A DNA stretch of 6,647 nucleotides from Bacillota bacterium (GTDB taxonomy: Bacteria > Bacillota > Clostridia > DSM-8532): the NCBI GenBank assembly GCA_023426765.1, contig JAEZBW010000089.1, positions 1 through 6,647 on the forward strand. Reading direction: 5' to 3'. A program made the translations under genes and the position numbers. Positions 1 to 5,063 of this stretch are shown piece after piece. Within the stretch, counting starts at the first letter, position 1. Each line of letters opens with the position of its first letter. Below the pieces are notes generated by a model that was not told where the DNA came from, ran no database searches, and saw nothing but the letters and a program-made list of their open reading frames with translations.

Positions 1-493
1 TTCCAACACTGATACTGGCCAGAAGATGACAAACCAGAAGGAGAAGGCCCAGCTTCGGGCTTTTGAAAAAACCCGTTCCAACCGCCCCTACGATAAACAG
101 CGGACCGGAATTGTTACAGAATGCAAGAAGCCTTTGGGCTTCATTTTTTGTCAGCAATCCATTTTCATACAGATCGGCCGTGTACTTCGCACCGGCCGGG
201 TAACCGCTGAACCACCCGGTGATCAGCGGAAAGGCCGCCTGGCCCGGAAGATTGAAAAGAGGCTTAATCACAGGCCTGAACAGTCGGCTTATCACATGAA
301 TGGCCCCTGTCTTCAATATCAGCCTTGAGATCACAAAGAACGGAAGCAGGGAAGGGATGATGATATTCAGGCATAAATCCACGGCTTTTTTACCGGAGAG
401 CAGGACGCTTTCGGGATCGATCAGCAACAGGGCGAAAAACCCCGTCAAAAGCGCGGCCATCAGGTATGTACGAGCGGCTTTCAATCTTTTCAT
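1..493 (-). CDS. ylbJ: Sporulation integral membrane protein YlbJ, N-terminal part (runs off left edge)
   Basis: Reading the minus strand from an ATG at 493 gives 164 open codons up to the window edge, so this is the N-terminal part of a protein that is usually about 400 residues. Visible: a short basic N-terminus (MKRLKAAR), a first membrane helix at about 10-25, a second hydrophobic stretch at about 40-60 with PSLLPFF at 47-53, then the conserved-looking GYPAG (97-101) and NNSGP (127-131) followed by a glycine-rich hydrophobic segment. These match the YlbJ family, a polytopic membrane protein with nucleoside-recognition/gate-type domains. In Bacillus subtilis ylbJ belongs to the sigma-E mother-cell regulon and is needed for resistant spores; its substrate is unknown. 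The start is supported by a minus-strand GGGAG (501-505) 7 nt upstream. The gene is divergent from the asp23 cluster. The family call is from recalled motifs, not a search. Confidence 0.88.
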   Translation of the reverse strand, partial: MKRLKAARTYLMAALLTGFFALLLIDPESVLLSGKKAVDLCLNIIIPSLLPFFVISRLILKTGAIHVISRLFRPVIKPLFNLPGQAAFPLITGWFSGYPAGAKYTADLYENGLLTKNEAQRLLAFCNNSGPLFIVGAVGTGFFKSPKLGLLLLVCHLLASISVG

Positions 494-527
494 AATCGTT
501 CTCCCGGAGGACAATCCTCGATATATT

Positions 528-553
528 ACTATATGGCTTCGAATAGAATATAA
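528..553 (-). promoter_or_regulatory. Candidate sigma-E-like promoter for ylbJ
   Basis: On the minus strand, CATATAGT (528-535) resembles the sigma-E -10 consensus (CATACAAT-like, 6 of 8) and TTATATT (547-553) resembles the -35. The 11-nt spacer is shorter than the usual 13-15, which weakens the call. Position is sensible: transcription would start near 521, giving a leader of under 30 nt before the ribosome site. Offered because ylbJ is a known sigma-E target elsewhere. Confidence 0.3.
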
Positions 554-556
554 TAA

Positions 557-571
557 CCCGGTTTTTCCGGG
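557..571. repeat. Small inverted repeat between the divergent promoters
   Basis: CCCGG (557-561), five T's, then CCGGG (567-571) form a perfect 5-bp inverted repeat. It sits just upstream of both candidate divergent promoters. No U-tract follows on either strand, so it is not a convincing terminator. It could be a protein site or chance. Confidence 0.3.
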
Positions 572-604
572 ATTGTTGGAAGAATCCGCGTCATTTCGTC
601 CTTG

Positions 605-634
605 TTGCAGCAAATTGAGGCAGTATGATATAAT
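605..634 (+). promoter_or_regulatory. Extended -10 vegetative promoter of the asp23-DUF5685-dnaJ cluster
   Basis: TTGCAG (605-610) is a fair -35, followed by an 18-nt spacer and a perfect TATAAT (629-634). A TG at 626-627 sits one base before it, making an extended -10. Transcription would start near 641, giving a leader of about 105 nt before the first gene. The leader holds a possible hairpin, GCCGT (713-717) with ACGGC (726-730), ending a few bases before the Shine-Dalgarno at 736. The 13 nt at 623-635 recur exactly at 5003-5015 upstream of mutS2. Confidence 0.72.
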
Positions 635-735
635 GAAGGGACATGTTGGCAGCACAACGTTGCCGGGTGCTCATCATCCGGTGAACAACCGCATACCCTG
701 TAAAATAAGGATGCCGTTAGCGGTTACGGCGGAAT

Positions 736-740
736 GGAGG
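736..740 (+). promoter_or_regulatory. Ribosome binding site that fixes the asp23 start
   Basis: GGAGG lies 5 nt before the ATG at 746. An in-frame ATG at 734 overlaps this site and has no good Shine-Dalgarno of its own, so 746 is preferred. Confidence 0.75.
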
Positions 741-745
741 TTGTC

Positions 746-1207
746 ATGTCTGAACCAAAGAGCGCAAACAAGGCTGCAAGTCAGCCCGAACAGGCAAATG
801 AACAATTTATTACCGAAAGGGAAGAGCTGGGTGAAATCCGGATCTCCAGTGAGGTTGTATCAATTATAGCCAGTAATGCAGCGATGGAGGTTGAGGGCAT
901 AGCCAGCCTTGGCGGGGGAATCGCCGGCAACATTTCCCAGGTTCTCGGCAGGAAAAACCCATTTCGGGGCATCAAGGTGGAAGTCACAGAAAACCGCGAA
1001 GTAAACCTGGATCTGCATATCGTTGTGGAATACGGAGCACGTATCCCGGATGTAGCCTGGAAAATCCAGGAGCGCATCAAGCACAATGTGGAAACGATGA
1101 CCGGGCTTCATGTGCAGGAAATCAATATTCATGTCCAGGGGGTCAGCTTTGACAAGGATTCCAAAAAAGTTGAACCTTCAGCTGCCGCAGAAGCGAACGA
1201 AGACTGA
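746..1207 (+). CDS. Asp23/Gls24 family envelope stress protein (YqhY-like)
   Basis: A 153-residue soluble protein with no signal peptide or membrane helix. Residues 1-28 form a polar, low-complexity leader. The Asp23/Gls24 domain spans about 29-135: it opens GEIRISSEVVSIIASNAAMEV, has the glycine-rich turn GIASLGGGIAG, and continues through the GRKNPFRGIKVEV strand, VEYGARIPDVAWKIQERIK and the final INIHVQGVSF. A short charged tail follows. Family members include YqhY of Bacillus, linked to control of acetyl-CoA carboxylase and fatty-acid synthesis, and Asp23 of Staphylococcus, a membrane-anchored cell-wall stress protein. The sequence resembles the YqhY branch more. It is first in the cluster, 11 nt before the DUF5685 gene, and is read from the promoter at 605-634. 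The usual yqhY neighbours (accB/accC, nusB) are absent, so this may be a paralogue or a rearranged locus. Family call is strong; specific role is inferred. Confidence 0.92.
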   Translation: MSEPKSANKAASQPEQANEQFITEREELGEIRISSEVVSIIASNAAMEVEGIASLGGGIAGNISQVLGRKNPFRGIKVEVTENREVNLDLHIVVEYGARIPDVAWKIQERIKHNVETMTGLHVQEINIHVQGVSFDKDSKKVEPSAAAEANED

Positions 1208-1218
1208 TCGGGGGAACT

Positions 1219-2100
1219 ATGTTCGGATATATCACACCGGATAAACCGGAACTGAAAATGTGGGAGTTTGATGTGTTCCGGGGTTATTATTGCGGTGTGT
1301 GCAAGTCCATTGGAAAACAGGCCGGGCATGCCGGCAGGGTCATCTTAAGCTATGATACGGCCTTTTTGGCATTGCTTCTCGATTCTCTGCGGCCGGAACC
1401 TGTCAACGGTAAACCGAAAAGGTGTTTTGTCCATCCCCTGAAGAAAAGATTTATGGTAACCAGTAATCCTGCGGTGGAGTATGCATCAGACATAAATATT
1501 CTCCTCGCGTATTATAACCTGAAGGATAAGTGGCTGGATGAGAAGAACATCATCGGGCCTGCAGGAATGCTTGTGCTGCGCAAAGGCTTCAAACGTATCA
1601 AAAAAAGGTATCCCGCCCTGGTTCAGGATATCGGCAGTGAGCTGGAGAACCTTCAAAAGCTGGAGCAGCAGCGATGCGGGCACATCGATGAAGCTAGCGA
1701 ACCCTTTGCCGTAATCATGAAAAAGGTTTTTGCGTTTTCAGTTGAGAACACCGCTTCAAAGGATGTACTGGGGTGGATCGGCTATAACCTGGGCAAGTGG
1801 GTTTATTTATTGGATGCATACGATGATATTGAGGATAATATAAAAAGCGGATCCTATAATCCGTTATTAACGCAATTTCAGTACGAAGAGAAAGAAGATA
1901 TTCCAGCCTTCAAAAAGAGAATCAGGGAGAAAACAGAGTTCACGCTGGTTTATTCGCTCAGCGAAATGGAAAAGGCATTCTCCCTGCTGGAGCTTCAAAA
2001 GAATCAGGGGATATTGGACAATATTGTTTATCGCGGGCTTCTGGTGAGGACCCGGAATGTGTTGGAGATAGGAGCAGGTTGTAATGAGAAATCCATATGA
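1219..2100 (+). CDS. DUF5685 family protein of unknown function
   Basis: A 293-residue protein without signal peptide or clear membrane helices. It opens MFGYITPDKPELKMWEFD, then YYCGVCK with Cys25 and Cys28 (a CxxC pair), RVILSYDTAFLALLLDSL (40-57), and KRCFVHPLKKR with Cys69 and His72. A middle part has CGHIDEASEPF (Cys153, His155, Asp157, Glu158). Further on is LDAYDDIEDN with Asp199, Asp202, Asp203, Glu205 and Asp206, followed by GSYNPL. I recognise this as DUF5685, widespread in Clostridia; its biochemical function is not known to me. The conserved-looking Cys/His set and the acidic cluster suggest a metal site (inference), and the predicted fold is mostly helical. ATG 1219 is preceded by GGGGGAA (1210-1216). 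The 3' end overlaps the J-protein start by 17 nt, implying coupled translation and a possible shared job. Confidence 0.85.
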   Translation: MFGYITPDKPELKMWEFDVFRGYYCGVCKSIGKQAGHAGRVILSYDTAFLALLLDSLRPEPVNGKPKRCFVHPLKKRFMVTSNPAVEYASDINILLAYYNLKDKWLDEKNIIGPAGMLVLRKGFKRIKKRYPALVQDIGSELENLQKLEQQRCGHIDEASEPFAVIMKKVFAFSVENTASKDVLGWIGYNLGKWVYLLDAYDDIEDNIKSGSYNPLLTQFQYEEKEDIPAFKKRIREKTEFTLVYSLSEMEKAFSLLELQKNQGILDNIVYRGLLVRTRNVLEIGAGCNEKSI

Positions 2101-2869
2101 AGTATTGGGATTGAAAGATGGTGCAAGTATAGAGGAAATTAAAAAAGCATACCGGGAACTCGTTAAAAAATATCATCCCGACCGGTATATGGATAATCCT
2201 CTTTCAGATTTGGCAGAAGAAAAACTCCGTGAAGTCAATGAGGCTTATGATACATTGATTAAAAACGGAGGAAACGGGCATGCGCAGCAGCAAAGCTCCT
2301 ATCAGCAGCAACAGCGCCAACAGCAGCAACGTCAACAACAACAACGCCAGCAACAATACCAGCAGCAACAACAACAGCAACAACAGCAGCAATACCAGTA
2401 CCAGCAGCAACAACAGCAACAGCAGCAACAACAGCAATACCAACAGCAGCAACGGCAGAACACCGGCGCACAGGGAGCTTATGGATATGCTGATGAAAAC
2501 CAGCTGTATTACCAGATAAAAATGATGATTCAGAACGGGAACTTCAATCAGGCCCAGCAAATGCTGGATTCCATCCACAACAAAGGGTCCCAGTGGAATT
2601 ATCTGCAGGGTCTGCTGTTTTTAAGACGGGGCTGGTATGACAGGGCCAATGTACTTCTGCGCAAGGCCGTCGATATGGAACCCAACAATATGGAATACCG
2701 GGATACGTTAAGCCGTGTAAACAACCAGTACAGAGGGTATCAGCAGAATCCCCAGTTTTATAGAGGTGGCTACCGAAGAGATCCCGACATGTGCCAGATT
2801 TGCGGGACGTTATGGTGTGCCGACAGCCTGTGTGAATGCTGCGGCGGTGACTTGATCGGTTGCTGCTAG
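2084..2869 (+). CDS. J-domain protein with polyglutamine linker, TPR-like helices and Cys-rich tail
   Basis: A 261-residue class C J-protein. The J-domain spans about 1-61: NPYEVLGL, IKKAYRELVKKYHPD with the HPD signature at 31-33, and LREVNEAYDTL. HPD is the motif that stimulates the Hsp70 (DnaK) ATPase, so this is most likely a DnaK co-chaperone. Residues 68-125 are a glutamine tract (47 Q of 58, broken only by Y, R and SS). Residues about 137-215 look like two TPR-like helical pairs (GNFNQAQQMLDSI; GWYDRANVLLRKAVDMEPNN). A Y/G/R-rich stretch leads to a tail with eight Cys at 237, 240, 245, 250, 252, 253, 260 and 261, probably a zinc-binding element. The canonical DnaJ G/F region, zinc-finger domain and client-binding C-terminal domains are absent. 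AGGAG (2070-2074) lies 9 nt before the ATG, inside the DUF5685 gene. The client is unknown; genomic coupling points to the DUF5685 protein. Confidence 0.9.
   Translation: MRNPYEVLGLKDGASIEEIKKAYRELVKKYHPDRYMDNPLSDLAEEKLREVNEAYDTLIKNGGNGHAQQQSSYQQQQRQQQQRQQQQRQQQYQQQQQQQQQQQYQYQQQQQQQQQQQQYQQQQRQNTGAQGAYGYADENQLYYQIKMMIQNGNFNQAQQMLDSIHNKGSQWNYLQGLLFLRRGWYDRANVLLRKAVDMEPNNMEYRDTLSRVNNQYRGYQQNPQFYRGGYRRDPDMCQICGTLWCADSLCECCGGDLIGCC
2285..2458 (+). repeat. CAA/CAG polyglutamine-coding tract within the J-protein gene
   Basis: This 174-nt stretch encodes residues 68-125, with glutamine runs of up to 11 and 12. By my count it uses 23 CAG and 24 CAA codons, well mixed. Three QQQQR units (2303-2347) are repeated as protein but differ in codons: CAGCAGCAACAGCGC, CAACAGCAGCAACGT and CAACAACAACAACGC. 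It is therefore not a clean triplet expansion, although it is still a likely site of length variation between strains. Confidence 0.9.
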
Positions 2870-2983
2870 TTATCCTGCTTCCAGCATCTCCGGTCATTTA
2901 CAGGCTGGGAATGATGATGCGAATGGCAGCAGTCCGGTGATCAGGCAAGGATATTTTGAAGCAGACCTTTATATGGGGGAATC
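2870..2983 (+). other. 114-nt spacer between J-protein and membrane-protein genes, no terminator seen
   Basis: A weak stem TTCCAGC (2879-2885) with GCTGGGA (2904-2910) has an 18-nt loop and one G-U pair and is not followed by T's, so transcription probably reads through. A near-repeat TCCGGTCAT (2889-2897) and TCCGGTGAT (2933-2941) is visible. No clear promoter and no gene was found. Confidence 0.45.
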
Positions 2984-3532
2984 ATGAATAAGACGGGCAG
3001 CCCCAACTCAAAAAAAATAGCGCTTGCCGGTATATTAACCGCTTTGGCGGCCGCAGCCCTTTTTCTTGAAAATATCTTCCCCACCGGGAAGCTGGGTTTT
3101 TATATTTTGGCCAGCTTCATTCTTTCAGTGGTGATTATGGAGTGCGGTCTGTCCTTCGGTTGGCTCAGTTATGCGGCTGTTTCGGTGCTCGCTTTGCTGT
3201 TGGTGCCTGAAAAAACTGCAGTGTTTCCGTACATTCTGTTTTTTGGTATCTATTCTCTTGTGAAAAGTCATATTGAAAGGCTGAACAAGCTCATCCCGGA
3301 GTGGGTGCTGAAATTTCTGTTTTTCAATTTATCTCTGTTCTTCATGTGGAATATTGCCGTCCATCTTCTAGGGCTTATACCGCAAGGCCTTCTGAATGCT
3401 CTTCCCGTCTATGCGATCGTGCTTATTCTTCAGGTCGCCTTCTTTGCGTTTGACTGGATTTTTACCTTCTGGACCCAATACTATCTGAATAAAATCTCTC
3501 CCAAAATCCATGGCACAGACACCGCGCTATAA
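2984..3532 (+). CDS. Six-helix integral membrane protein of unknown function
   Basis: A 182-residue, very hydrophobic protein. Likely membrane segments are about 12-30, 38-56, 59-75, 80-93, 110-131 and 137-163. A basic N-terminus (NKTGSPNSKK) and the loop KSHIERLNKL (94-103) would face the cytoplasm. The size, the six-helix layout and the alanine-rich first helix (ALAGILTALAAAALF) recall small ECF-transporter substrate-binding (S) components and related clostridial proteins, but no substrate motif is recognised, so no function is assigned. ATG 2984 is preceded by GGGGG (2975-2979), a close but workable Shine-Dalgarno. It is probably the last gene of the asp23 transcript, with no terminator seen in the 114-nt gap before it. 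Its last seven codons and stop lie inside the repeated block at 3508-3632, so the natural C-terminus may have been altered. Confidence 0.82.
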   Translation: MNKTGSPNSKKIALAGILTALAAAALFLENIFPTGKLGFYILASFILSVVIMECGLSFGWLSYAAVSVLALLLVPEKTAVFPYILFFGIYSLVKSHIERLNKLIPEWVLKFLFFNLSLFFMWNIAVHLLGLIPQGLLNALPVYAIVLILQVAFFAFDWIFTFWTQYYLNKISPKIHGTDTAL

Positions 3533-3632
3533 GGTTGGTATTGCTGAATCCGTGAGAAAGAAAACCTTCGGACTGCGTCATAGCTGGCCTTGCTATAAGC
3601 TCAGCATTCCTGAAGCCATCGGCGTGTTGCCA
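3508..3632. repeat. Repeated block with imperfect inverted ends and a 66-nt-offset direct repeat
   Basis: Outer arms TGGCACAGACACCG (3511-3524) and CGGCGTGTTGCCA (3620-3632) are imperfect inverted repeats (about 11 of 13 with one gap). Inside, 3522-3551 and 3588-3617 are direct repeats (22 of 30, including an exact GCTATAAG). A small hairpin, ATAGC (3580-3584) with GCTAT (3592-3596), lies between. The block overlaps the 3' end of the membrane-protein gene. It may be a small dispersed element or a decayed coding repeat. No transposase is present, and copy number cannot be seen from this window. Confidence 0.4.
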
Positions 3633-3683
3633 GCTGTTCAGAGAATACCTTTGAATACCCCTGCACCGCTCTGTTACGTTTTC

Positions 3684-3699
3684 TTTACATTTCTGTAAA
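3684..3699. repeat. Inverted repeat upstream of the amidase gene
   Basis: TTTACA (3684-3689), a 4-nt loop tttc, then TGTAAA (3694-3699): a perfect 6-bp inverted repeat at the start of an AT-rich stretch that reaches to 3799. TTTACA could also serve as a -35, but no good -10 lies at the right distance. It is a possible operator or weak hairpin. No convincing promoter for the amidase was found. Confidence 0.3.
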
Positions 3700-3785
3700 A
3701 TGGTTAATGATCTCATTACAATTCTGTGGATTCTATTGCTTTTTCAAATGAATTATGTAAACATTATGGGTGTCACTATCTGTAC

Positions 3786-3791
3786 AGGAGG
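3786..3791 (+). promoter_or_regulatory. Strong ribosome binding site fixing a GTG start for the amidase
   Basis: AGGAGG lies 8 nt before the GTG at 3800. An in-frame GTG at 3770 would place this perfect site inside the coding region and put ten extra residues before the signal peptide, so 3800 is preferred. Confidence 0.85.
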
Positions 3792-3799
3792 CAACTTTA

Positions 3800-4855
3800 G
3801 TGCTGAAAAAGGGCTTTATCCTCTTATTTGTTTTGATCTTATTTTGCGGAGTGCTTCCAGTTTCAGCAGGGGATTATGATGAAACGATCCCCTATGATGC
3901 CCGATTATGGGTAGACAACCAGCTTGTAGAGATCCCGGAGGGCTGCCTCACACAAAAGGGAAGCATGCTGGTTCCCGCTCAGATCGTTGAAAGGATGGGA
4001 GCATCCTTTCAATGGAATCCGGAAGAATGGATGATCCGTATAACATCCGAAAGCCGGAGGATGGTTCTGTATGTAAACAATTTTCAATGCGCCAATGGAA
4101 CAAGGGTGGAAAAAATGCCTGCGTATCCGGTTCTGTTTCAGAGAACCGTCATGATTCCCCTGAGATATGTCGCTGAGAGTTTGGGAGCAGCAGTTCTGTG
4201 GAGCGGAAAAGATGTTTATGTCTCAACAACCGGAGAGCTTCCTGTTGTGAAACAGCAAAACCCGGACGCACAAAAGACAAATCCAAACGAGGCTTTACAA
4301 ATGAAAAAGACGATTGTTCTGGATCCGGGGCATGGAGGCAGCGATCCCGGTGCTGTGGCCGGAAAAGTACAGGAAAAGGTTTTAAACCTGCAGGTTGCCA
4401 ATCTTCTGAAGGGAATGCTTGATGAAGCGGGAATGACCGTGTATATGACCCGTTCAGAGGACAAATATGTAGGTTTATACACCCGGGCGGATATTGCCAA
4501 CCATCTGAATGCAGATTTGTTTGTCAGTATTCACCATAATGCTTCTCCGAATAACACAGCCCAGGGTTTGATGACCCTCTACTATCCATCATCGTCATCC
4601 AATCAAAAGATGAATGGCCAGAAACTGGCGCAGATCATTCAAAAGAACCTGGTGAAGGAACTAAAGACAAGAGACTGGGGTATTGTTGCAAGACCAAACC
4701 TGGTTGTAACAAGAGAGACAAAAATGCCTGCGGTGATCGCCGAACTTGGTTTTATGACCAATAAAGCCGAATTGGAGAGGTTGGTTACATATCAATTTCA
4801 AAAACAAGCGGCACAGGCTTTGTTTGCAGGGATACTTGAAGCAATGAAGCAGTGA
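3800..4855 (+). CDS. Secreted N-acetylmuramoyl-L-alanine amidase (Amidase_3) with copper-amine-oxidase-like N domain
   Basis: A 351-residue exported enzyme that should cleave the amide bond between muramic acid and L-alanine in peptidoglycan. Residues 1-23 are a signal peptide (LKKGFILLFVLILF core, likely cut after VSA at 23). Residues about 33-143 are a copper-amine-oxidase N-terminal-like domain, with IPLRYVAESLGAAVLW at 119-134; in Firmicutes this domain is common as a non-enzymatic wall-associated module. A linker at about 145-168 is rich in P, Q and N. The zinc amidase domain runs from about 170 to 351: DPGHGG with His178, Glu192, SIHHNA with His245, and AELGF with Glu315 fit the three zinc ligands and the catalytic glutamate. 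All key residues are present. The start is the GTG with AGGAGG 8 nt upstream, and a terminator follows directly, so it is probably transcribed alone. A role in cell separation, wall turnover or sporulation cannot be chosen from sequence. Confidence 0.93.
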   Translation: MLKKGFILLFVLILFCGVLPVSAGDYDETIPYDARLWVDNQLVEIPEGCLTQKGSMLVPAQIVERMGASFQWNPEEWMIRITSESRRMVLYVNNFQCANGTRVEKMPAYPVLFQRTVMIPLRYVAESLGAAVLWSGKDVYVSTTGELPVVKQQNPDAQKTNPNEALQMKKTIVLDPGHGGSDPGAVAGKVQEKVLNLQVANLLKGMLDEAGMTVYMTRSEDKYVGLYTRADIANHLNADLFVSIHHNASPNNTAQGLMTLYYPSSSSNQKMNGQKLAQIIQKNLVKELKTRDWGIVARPNLVVTRETKMPAVIAELGFMTNKAELERLVTYQFQKQAAQALFAGILEAMKQ

Positions 4856-4879
4856 ACGGGCGAAAGCCCGTTTTTTTTT
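4856..4879 (+). terminator. Intrinsic terminator after the amidase gene
   Basis: Stem ACGGGC (4856-4861), GAAA tetraloop, GCCCGT (4866-4871), then eight further T's (4872-4879). It begins one base after the amidase stop codon, a classic rho-independent terminator. Confidence 0.95.
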
Positions 4880-4970
4880 GCCCGTATTCCGGAAGCCAGG
4901 GCGATGGACGAAAGCCTTCTCAAAAGAAATCGGGGTAAAAAACAACTATACTTAAAGAGGGTATTCTGGC

Positions 4971-4988
4971 GAAAGCGGTTTGGCTTTC
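4971..4988. repeat. Inverted repeat at the -35 region of the mutS2 promoter
   Basis: GAAAGC (4971-4976), a 6-nt spacer ggtttg, then GCTTTC (4983-4988). This perfect 6-bp inverted repeat ends where the -35 of the promoter at 5006-5014 would lie, so a bound protein could block it. No regulator is known to me for this site. Confidence 0.35.
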
Positions 4989-5005
4989 CTGCAATGATTC
5001 GGGTA

Positions 5006-5014
5006 TGATATAAT
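5006..5014 (+). promoter_or_regulatory. Extended -10 promoter for mutS2
   Basis: TGATATAAT: TG, one base, then perfect TATAAT (5009-5014). No recognisable -35 lies at 16-18 nt, which extended -10 promoters tolerate. Transcription would start near 5021, about 43 nt before mutS2. The surrounding 13 nt (5003-5015) are identical to 623-635. Confidence 0.65.
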
Positions 5015-5063
5015 GTGTAAGCGGCTGTTGCTTGCATTGATAAATGAACGGGAAGGTTATGAA

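Noticed and set aside
26..328. Plus-strand open frame of 100 codons
   Set aside because: It is antisense to ylbJ, whose minus-strand protein shows clear family motifs; the plus-strand product has no recognisable features or ribosome site.
526..554. Possible plus-strand promoter with TATAAT at 549-554
   Set aside because: The matching -35 (TTACTA) is poor and there is no TG extension; the promoter at 605-634 is better and closer.
734..745. ATG at 734 as asp23 start
   Set aside because: It overlaps the GGAGG that serves the ATG at 746 and lacks its own ribosome site.
300..869. Plus-strand open frame of 189 codons
   Set aside because: It crosses the ylbJ start, the intergenic region with the promoter, and the start of asp23 in another frame; composition is not protein-like.
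2303..2347. Tandem 15-nt units considered as a CRISPR-like or minisatellite array
   Set aside because: They are short, in frame, without spacers, and explained as QQQQR codons of the J-protein.
2204..2578. Minus-strand leucine-rich frame that looks like a membrane protein
   Set aside because: The leucine runs are the complement of the CAA/CAG tract of the J-protein gene.
2879..2910. Hairpin after the J-protein gene as a terminator
   Set aside because: Long 18-nt loop, one G-U pair and no T-tract.
3510..3698. Plus-strand 62-codon frame after the membrane-protein gene
   Set aside because: It starts inside the preceding gene without a Shine-Dalgarno, covers the repeated block, and has no recognised features.
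3770..3799. Upstream GTG as amidase start
   Set aside because: It would place the perfect AGGAGG inside the gene and extend the protein ahead of a normal signal peptide; GTG 3800 fits better.
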